A stretch of 48,462 bases of DNA, taken from assembly GCA_903824295.1 (NCBI GenBank), contig CAIJWE010000056.1, positions 1-48,462 of the forward strand, in the 5' to 3' direction. How positions within the stretch are numbered: position 1 is the first letter of the stretch; every line of letters starts with the position of its first letter. Source of the DNA: an uncultured Chlorobiaceae bacterium (lineage in GTDB: Bacteria > Bacteroidota > Chlorobiia > Chlorobiales > Chlorobiaceae). Positions 43,935 through 48,462 of the stretch are shown one piece after another. Made by a program: the position numbers and the translations under genes. The notes under the pieces were generated by a model, which saw only the letters and a list, made by a program, of their open reading frames with translations, ran no database searches and was not told where the DNA came from.

Positions 43935-44453
43935 TTAGTAGGGCACCTTTATTCCGTGATAGCTCTCCTGCACCTTGTAATCCTTACGAAGCGGGAACCC
44001 TTCCCAGTCATCGGGACAAAGAATTCTCCTGAAATCGGGATGACCGGCAAAAAGCATACCGAACATATCGTAAGCCTCCCTCTCGTGCCAATTGGCCGTG
44101 TGCCATACATAAGCGACAGTTGGAATCGATCCACCATCACGCGCACACTTCACCTTGACAGCAAGCTTGTGATTGAAAAGTGAGAGCGATTCCAGGTTAC
44201 AGACAATACCAAGCTTTTCTTCGGCCTGATAATCCATACCGGTCATGCACGCCATATAATTGAACTTGAGCTTCGCATGATCACGCATGAAAAGAGCGAT
44301 TTCAGGCCAGAGCCCGGTATCGAGCACCTCAAAAAACGGCATGGTCTCATTGGCATCGAAAGCCGACACCGCCGTACCGAATTTTTCATGGATAATCGCA
44401 TAAGCCGCTGCACTCTGCTGAACCGACTGCGAAAAAACCTTACCTTCTTCCAT
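43935..44453 (-). CDS. nuoC: NADH-quinone oxidoreductase subunit C
   Basis: A 172-aa 30-kDa-type subunit. The family signature is [20 protein letters not shown] followed by [19 protein letters not shown]. It ends with SYHGIKVPY. It is a free-standing NuoC, as in cyanobacterial and Chlorobi complexes. Confidence 0.95.
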   Translation of the reverse strand: MEEGKVFSQSVQQSAAAYAIIHEKFGTAVSAFDANETMPFFEVLDTGLWPEIALFMRDHAKLKFNYMACMTGMDYQAEEKLGIVCNLESLSLFNHKLAVKVKCARDGGSIPTVAYVWHTANWHEREAYDMFGMLFAGHPDFRRILCPDDWEGFPLRKDYKVQESYHGIKVPY

Positions 44454-44476
44454 CTGAGAGTTTGCCTGTTTATTAA

Positions 44477-45046
44477 TTATGCACCGACAACCTTACGCTC
44501 CTGCTCAATAACGAGCTGGGGATCAACACTTTTTTCAGCCAGCCTCTTCAACGCATCAGCTCTCGAAAGACCTATCTGCTCCATGCGAATCAGCTCCTGT
44601 ACCTTCATAAGACCACCGATAAGCGACTCGGGCCTTGGTGGACAGCCCGGCACATAGACATCGACAGGAATAATACGATCGACTCCCTTGAGCACGTGAT
44701 ATCCATGCTCCCAGTAAGGGCCTCCGCAATTGGAACAACTTCCCATTGAGAGAACATAACGAGGTTCCGGCATCTGCTCATAAAGACGGATAACTCTCTC
44801 GGCCATTTTCATCGTAACCGTACCAGCAACAATCATAAGATCGGACTGGCGGGGAGAAGAACGGGGGAAAATACCGAACCGTTCAAGATCATAATTGGAG
44901 GCATTTGTCGCCATCATCTCAATAGCACAGCAGGCAAGACCAAAACCCATCGGCCAGAGCGAAGAGAGACGCGCCCAGTTCAGCACATTGTCAACCGATG
45001 TTACCAGCACATTATGTTTTGTTATCCCGGCATCAAGTAGGCCCAT
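44477..45046 (-). CDS. nuoB: NADH-quinone oxidoreductase subunit B
   Basis: A 189-aa subunit holding the terminal cluster N2. The tandem cysteines lie in [10 protein letters not shown]; further ligands are in [12 protein letters not shown] and [16 protein letters not shown]. The start [16 protein letters not shown] is typical. The 28-bp gap from nuoA suggests one transcript. Confidence 0.96.
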   Translation of the reverse strand: MGLLDAGITKHNVLVTSVDNVLNWARLSSLWPMGFGLACCAIEMMATNASNYDLERFGIFPRSSPRQSDLMIVAGTVTMKMAERVIRLYEQMPEPRYVLSMGSCSNCGGPYWEHGYHVLKGVDRIIPVDVYVPGCPPRPESLIGGLMKVQELIRMEQIGLSRADALKRLAEKSVDPQLVIEQERKVVGA

Positions 45047-45074
45047 AACGTCTAAAAAAAATTGTGGACAGAAG

Positions 45075-45506
45075 TTAACCCCTGAGAGAGTCTGATTTTC
45101 CTGATGGCATTTCAGGCATTTTCGGAATATTCGGGGTAGGCCTTACCCAATCCAGATCCCCCTTTACCCATGCATAAGCAAGTCCAAGCACAAGAATACC
45201 GGCAAAAACAAGAGCCTCTACAAGCGCAAATTCCCCAAGTTGCTTGAACACCGTTGCCCAAGGGTAAAGAAAAACAACCTCAACATCAAAAATGATAAAG
45301 ATAAGTGCGACAACATAAAAGCGGATATTGAACTTCACCCAGGCACTGCCTACAGCCTCTTCACCACACTCGTAGGTTGAATTTTTGGCGGGGTTTGGCC
45401 GGCTGGGACGCAAAAGCCGGGCTGTCAGATAACCGCCGGCAACGAAAACGATTCCGAGGGCAAGGAAAGCAAAAACATTGCCAAAATTACTCAGAGTCTG
45501 ATCCAT
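45075..45506 (-). CDS. nuoA: NADH-quinone oxidoreductase subunit A
   Basis: A 143-aa three-span membrane subunit and the first gene of the nuo operon. Signatures: [23 protein letters not shown] and [19 protein letters not shown]. The ATG at 45506 gives [15 protein letters not shown]. An upstream in-frame start at 45545 is unlikely. The nuo promoter should lie in 45507-45695. Confidence 0.95.
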   Translation of the reverse strand: MDQTLSNFGNVFAFLALGIVFVAGGYLTARLLRPSRPNPAKNSTYECGEEAVGSAWVKFNIRFYVVALIFIIFDVEVVFLYPWATVFKQLGEFALVEALVFAGILVLGLAYAWVKGDLDWVRPTPNIPKMPEMPSGKSDSLRG

Positions 45507-45695
45507 GTAATGCCATTTTGAGTTAATCCTGGTCGAACACAGCATGATATTTCTTCATCCTGCGGCGATAATTTCACTACAGGAGCGAAAAGATAAAAAA
45601 AAAAATCTTTGCTCACAGAAAAAAAGAAGCTTTTTTCGGTGCAGGTTACGATTTTCAGCAAATTAACCCCCTTATTACCGAAATCTATCAGGCAC

Positions 45696-45947
45696 TCACT
45701 CCCCATCACTGTAAAATTTTCTGCCTGTACGCATAAATAGCCTTAACAGGAAAAAAATGACCGGAGCGAAAACCGCAAGAATTATTGCCTGGGTAATGAA
45801 CCATGAAGCGGTAAGAGCAAACAGCGGGGGCCCAAGTGTTGCCACAAGCAGCATCCAGATAATCGGAGACCAGGCAATGCCGAGAACAATGGGAAGGCCG
45901 GTTTTCATAAACCGCTTTTTAGCGTCACTATCAGGAAAAAGTTTCAT
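45696..45947 (-). CDS. small two-span membrane protein, unknown
   Basis: An 83-aa protein with two hydrophobic segments (GLPIVLGIAWSPIIWMLLVA and ITQAIILAVFAPVIFFLLRL) and charged ends (MKLFPDSDAKKRF, RTGRKFYSDGE). I do not recognise the family. It starts 6 bp after the TPR gene, so it is probably co-transcribed with it and lies upstream of nuoA. Confidence 0.6.
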   Translation of the reverse strand: MKLFPDSDAKKRFMKTGLPIVLGIAWSPIIWMLLVATLGPPLFALTASWFITQAIILAVFAPVIFFLLRLFMRTGRKFYSDGE

Positions 45948-45953
45948 GGTATC

Positions 45954-46559
45954 TTAAAAAAATAGGTTTCCAATCTGCTCTGCCAATGCTGCATCGAGCG
46001 TTTTCAGAAGCTCATACTCCCTTTTCAACGCCTTCATATCCCCTCTCGAAAGGTAATACATCGCAATCTTGCTGTGTGCTTCAGCGCTCTGGGGTTCAAG
46101 GTCAAGTGCTTTTTCAAATGCCTCCCTTGCTTTATCAAGTTCACCAAGATCAAGGTAGGCATCACCCAAAACACAATAGATCTCTGCATATTCCGGATCA
46201 ATCTCCAGCCCTTTCTTCAGGGTTTTCAGTGCAGCCTCTTCCTTGCCGAGTGTAAACTGCACAAAGCCAAGATGCTTGTATGCCTGAATCAAACCCGGAT
46301 CAAGCACAATGGTTTTCAACAGATCACATGCTGCTTTGCGGTAAACACCCATCGACAGATAGGTAACCGCACGTGCATAAAGCGCCTGAGGGTCGCGACG
46401 CCTGACCTGAATGCAACGATCAAGCAACTCAAGGGCCTCGGCATTGCGATGAAGATCAATATAGATGAGCGCCAGTGCATACTGCGTCAGTGGATTATCG
46501 GAATCATGCTGCAGTGACACCTCCAATTGCTCTCTCTCTTGCTGGACGACCTTATTCAA
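45954..46559 (-). CDS. tetratricopeptide repeat protein
   Basis: A 201-aa soluble protein built mainly of TPR units: NPLTQYALALIYIDLHRNAE, DPQALYARAVTYLSMGVYRK, LIQAYKHLGFVQFTLGKEEA, YAEIYCVLGDAYLDLGELDK and SAEAHSKIAMYYLSRGDMKA, about five repeats of 34 residues. Such proteins are scaffolds; the partner is unknown. The start is a TTG at 46559, because no ATG occurs in frame before the first repeat. Confidence 0.82.
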   Translation of the reverse strand: MNKVVQQEREQLEVSLQHDSDNPLTQYALALIYIDLHRNAEALELLDRCIQVRRRDPQALYARAVTYLSMGVYRKAACDLLKTIVLDPGLIQAYKHLGFVQFTLGKEEAALKTLKKGLEIDPEYAEIYCVLGDAYLDLGELDKAREAFEKALDLEPQSAEAHSKIAMYYLSRGDMKALKREYELLKTLDAALAEQIGNLFF

Positions 46560-46570
46560 TGGTATGGAAT

Positions 46571-47620
46571 TTACTGGTTATGTTCAAGACGCTCAAATGC
46601 CGCCTGCAGGTCATAAAGCTTTTGAAGCTCAACAAAGACCTGATCGGAAAGCCAGCGGCCGAAAGCCGGGAAATCGTTGATGCATCTGACATACTGGGAG
46701 ATGGCAAAATGAGCCTCTTTAAGCTTTTTGAAGGCATCATATTCCGTCTCGCTGTTGTCGGCAAAAAAACCGTAGGGAAACATGACCACGCCCTCGTACC
46801 CCTCGCGTTTGAACTCCTCAAGCGCATGCTCAATCGTATCGGAAGTCCACTCCCCTCCCGTTGAATGATTGATGCAGCCCTGGCGCACATCACTGAAAAT
46901 ATTTTCAGGATCGGCCATGATTTTGCGTTTCATCACCTCAAAAAAAGCTATGGTCTCATCAAGCCCGGTAAAAAGTTTCGGAGGATTTCCGGCACGGTTC
47001 TTGACCAGAGTGCCGTGAATAACCAGCACAAGTCCGATTTTACCCTTTTGATGGAGACGCACTGAAGGGGAAAGCTGCCCGAAAAGATACTCTATGTAAA
47101 TGCGGTGGAGACGGTCCTCTTTCCAAAGTTTGCTCATTACCCTGACATGACTGAAGCTGTTGTCGCCATAAAGATCAATAACCATTTGGCAGGCGACCCC
47201 GCAGGAAAATGCCGATTCAACAGGAATCATCGGCACGACGACAACCCCGTCATACTCCCGCTGCAACTGCTGAAGCATGTCGTCCAGATAGGGCGGAACA
47301 AAATAATAGGCATCAAAAACGTCTACGTCAGCCTTTGAAAAAAAGTCATTCCCGCTTTCGGCAAGAACGTGTGCAAGCGTTGTTTTCTGTGCACGGTTGA
47401 TGGCAAGGAGCGTTGAACGATAACGGTTCAGCTTCCAGTCGATATAACGCTTTGTCGAACGGTAATCAGCAACAAAATAGATCATTGCCGTAGGTATTTT
47501 GACAATCTGGCGAGTAACGACCTTCAGAATTCTCCTTGAATTCGGCCACAGGTTCTTTACTGTAACAGCTTCGACCTCTCCATAAGTTGTTACAACGACA
47601 GCATACCGTTTTCTCTTCAC
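46571..47620 (-). CDS. hemH: ferrochelatase-like protein
   Basis: A 349-aa protein of the ferrochelatase superfamily, which inserts Fe2+ into protoporphyrin IX. Features: YAVVVTTYGEVEAV (N-terminal strand), VVVVPMIPVESAFSCGVACQ, VLVIHGTLVKNRAGNPP (His of the metal site), GCINHSTGGEWTSDTIEHAL, then VVMFPYGFFADNSETEYDA with the catalytic Glu. The usual SFQSRVG and FVSDHLET motifs are altered, so it is divergent. A GTG at 47620 overlaps the TGA of the upstream PAP2-like gene and is preceded by AGGG; GTGs at 47632 and 47635 are alternatives. It may serve heme or another tetrapyrrole. Confidence 0.78.
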   Translation of the reverse strand: MKRKRYAVVVTTYGEVEAVTVKNLWPNSRRILKVVTRQIVKIPTAMIYFVADYRSTKRYIDWKLNRYRSTLLAINRAQKTTLAHVLAESGNDFFSKADVDVFDAYYFVPPYLDDMLQQLQREYDGVVVVPMIPVESAFSCGVACQMVIDLYGDNSFSHVRVMSKLWKEDRLHRIYIEYLFGQLSPSVRLHQKGKIGLVLVIHGTLVKNRAGNPPKLFTGLDETIAFFEVMKRKIMADPENIFSDVRQGCINHSTGGEWTSDTIEHALEEFKREGYEGVVMFPYGFFADNSETEYDAFKKLKEAHFAISQYVRCINDFPAFGRWLSDQVFVELQKLYDLQAAFERLEHNQ

Positions 47621-48255
47621 AGCCCTGTCCACCACGTTAATTCGGCGACAATCACAGCAAAACCAAGCAGTGCGCCAACAAGGGTTTGCATGAAATTATG
47701 GGCTTTCAGAAAAATTCTTGACCACATCAAAAGCGGTACAAGAAGCAGCAGCCAGAGGGCAACAACGCCAAACTGCATAAAGAGCAGCCCCGCAGATGAT
47801 GAAAAGGTAAAAAGATGAATACTGATCTTCCACTGAAGGGTGATAAGCAGAATAAGTATGGTATTTACTGCATTGAAAAGCAGGATACCGGTAAGCAGCC
47901 TTGGCGGAGAAAGCTGCTTCATAAACTCATAGCCAAGGGCATTGACCGCTATCAACACCAGCAACGGAAGAAATCGCTGCTCGCGGAAGGGGATGTTATA
48001 ATCAGAAATCTTGCCGACTTTTTTCAGGCCGGAAATCAAAAGAACAGGGGCGAGCGTACTGGAAACAAAGAGTATCACCAGATACGACGAACTTTTAACA
48101 TCATCACAAAATCCGAGCATGACAATCGCGATATACGCCAGCGGCGCAACAACAATCGGACTGAGCACCCAGGAGATAACGTTTGCAAAACGGCGCAGGT
48201 TAAACGGCATAGGCTTAAAAACGTATAAAACGAAATGAAAAATTTTTAGCGTCAT
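47617..48255 (-). CDS. PAP2-like membrane protein
   Basis: A 212-aa integral membrane protein with about six spans. The C-terminal half resembles the PAP2 phosphatase fold: LQWKISIHLFTFSSSAG (K...H), then LLLLVPLLMWSRIFLKAHNF (SR...H) and TLVGALLGFAVIVAEL. The classic KXXXXXXRP first motif is not seen, so catalysis is uncertain. The ATG at 48255 is chosen; a TTG at 48264 and an ATG at 48210 (MPFNLRRFANVISW) are alternatives. Confidence 0.65.
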   Translation of the reverse strand: MTLKIFHFVLYVFKPMPFNLRRFANVISWVLSPIVVAPLAYIAIVMLGFCDDVKSSSYLVILFVSSTLAPVLLISGLKKVGKISDYNIPFREQRFLPLLVLIAVNALGYEFMKQLSPPRLLTGILLFNAVNTILILLITLQWKISIHLFTFSSSAGLLFMQFGVVALWLLLLVPLLMWSRIFLKAHNFMQTLVGALLGFAVIVAELTWWTGL

Positions 48256-48324
48256 ACGCCGCAAAAGTATCTCGAAAGATAGTTTTTATTAGAACAAAAA
48301 CCACGTATATTGTGACACTGTACT

Positions 48325-48406
48325 GCGAGAGTGGTGAAATTGGTATACACGCTAGTCTTAGGAACTAGTGCCGTGAGGCGTGAGGGTTCGATTCCCTTCT
48401 CTCGCA
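48325..48406 (+). tRNA. tRNA-Leu (anticodon TAG)
   Basis: An 82-nt class II tRNA. The acceptor stem is GCGAGAG / CTCTCGC, the anticodon loop CTTAGGA sits between CTAGT and ACTAG, a long variable arm follows, and the T arm is GGGTTCGATTCCC. The terminal CCA is not encoded (ACCG follows). Confidence 0.93.
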
Positions 48407-48420
48407 CCGCTCAAAAACAG

Positions 48421-48462
48421 GCCAAAGTGGCGGAACTGGTAGACGCGCTGGACTCAAAATCC
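48421..48462 (+). tRNA. tRNA-Leu (anticodon CAA), cut off by the window end
   Basis: The 5' half begins GCCAAAGTGGCGGAACTGGTAG, the usual start of a class II tRNA-Leu with the D-loop. CTCAAAA is the anticodon loop with CAA. It lies 14 bp after the previous tRNA, in the same direction, and is probably co-transcribed. Confidence 0.9.

Noticed and set aside
1-48462. CRISPR arrays, insertion sequences, phage genes or rRNA.
   Set aside because: No regularly spaced repeats, transposases, integrases or rRNA segments were seen in the window.

Overview
The window looks like the chromosome of a gas-vacuolate green sulfur bacterium (Chlorobi, Chlorobium/Pelodictyon type). Three things suggest this: a complete gas-vesicle (gvp) cluster, an 11-subunit NDH-1 operon that lacks NuoE/F/G, and a HupSLC-type uptake hydrogenase beside a two-gene pteridine unit. 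The organism name is an inference; no sequence search was possible.

Layout: (1) 28-2563, lpd and an RluD-type pseudouridine synthase. (2) About 2.6-17.7 kb, an A+T-rich gas-vesicle island. It holds a sigma54-dependent NtrC-type response regulator (+ strand) converging on 18 minus-strand genes that read from two identical gvpA copies down to gvpK. Besides the usual shell and assembly genes (gvpA, gvpN, gvpJ-type, five GvpF/L paralogues, gvpG, gvpO, gvpK) it contains a chaperone-like set: an Hsp20, an ArsA/Get3-type ATPase, a CDC48/VAT-like double-AAA ATPase and a GvpF/L protein fused to a DnaJ domain. Two coiled-coil proteins directly follow gvpA, and one is a GvpC-like candidate with a winged-helix-like tail. 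A near-consensus sigma54 promoter (17665-17680) precedes gvpA and fits the regulator at the far end of the island. (3) 17.9-20.5 kb, an AlkD-like glycosylase and an Uup ABC-F ATPase. (4) 20.8-28.8 kb, a signalling stretch: an unknown protein, a PAS histidine kinase with an unusual 5' end, a frameshifted remnant, a cupin, a periplasmic Cache-like sensor, a five-PAS HD-GYP protein, a GGDEF remnant and an OsmC protein. (5) 29.0-30.1 kb, 6-pyruvoyl-tetrahydropterin synthase and GTP cyclohydrolase I. (6) 30.1-34.2 kb, the NiFe uptake hydrogenase operon hupS-hupL-hupC followed by a maturation protease. (7) 34.4-45.5 kb, nuoA-B-C-D-H-I-J-K-L-M-N on the minus strand. (8) 45.7-48.3 kb, a small membrane protein, a TPR protein, a ferrochelatase-like protein and a PAP2-like membrane protein. 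(9) 48.3 kb to the end, tRNA-Leu(TAG) and a truncated tRNA-Leu(CAA).

The most interesting region is the gas-vesicle island. Its control can be read from the sequence (NtrC-type activator, sigma54 promoter, dyads in the enhancer position). Its protein-folding and remodelling genes suggest a dedicated machine for handling the very hydrophobic GvpA or for assembling or disassembling vesicles; that role is an inference. Start codons were moved from the longest possible ORF where a ribosome-binding site or the family N-terminus argued for it.
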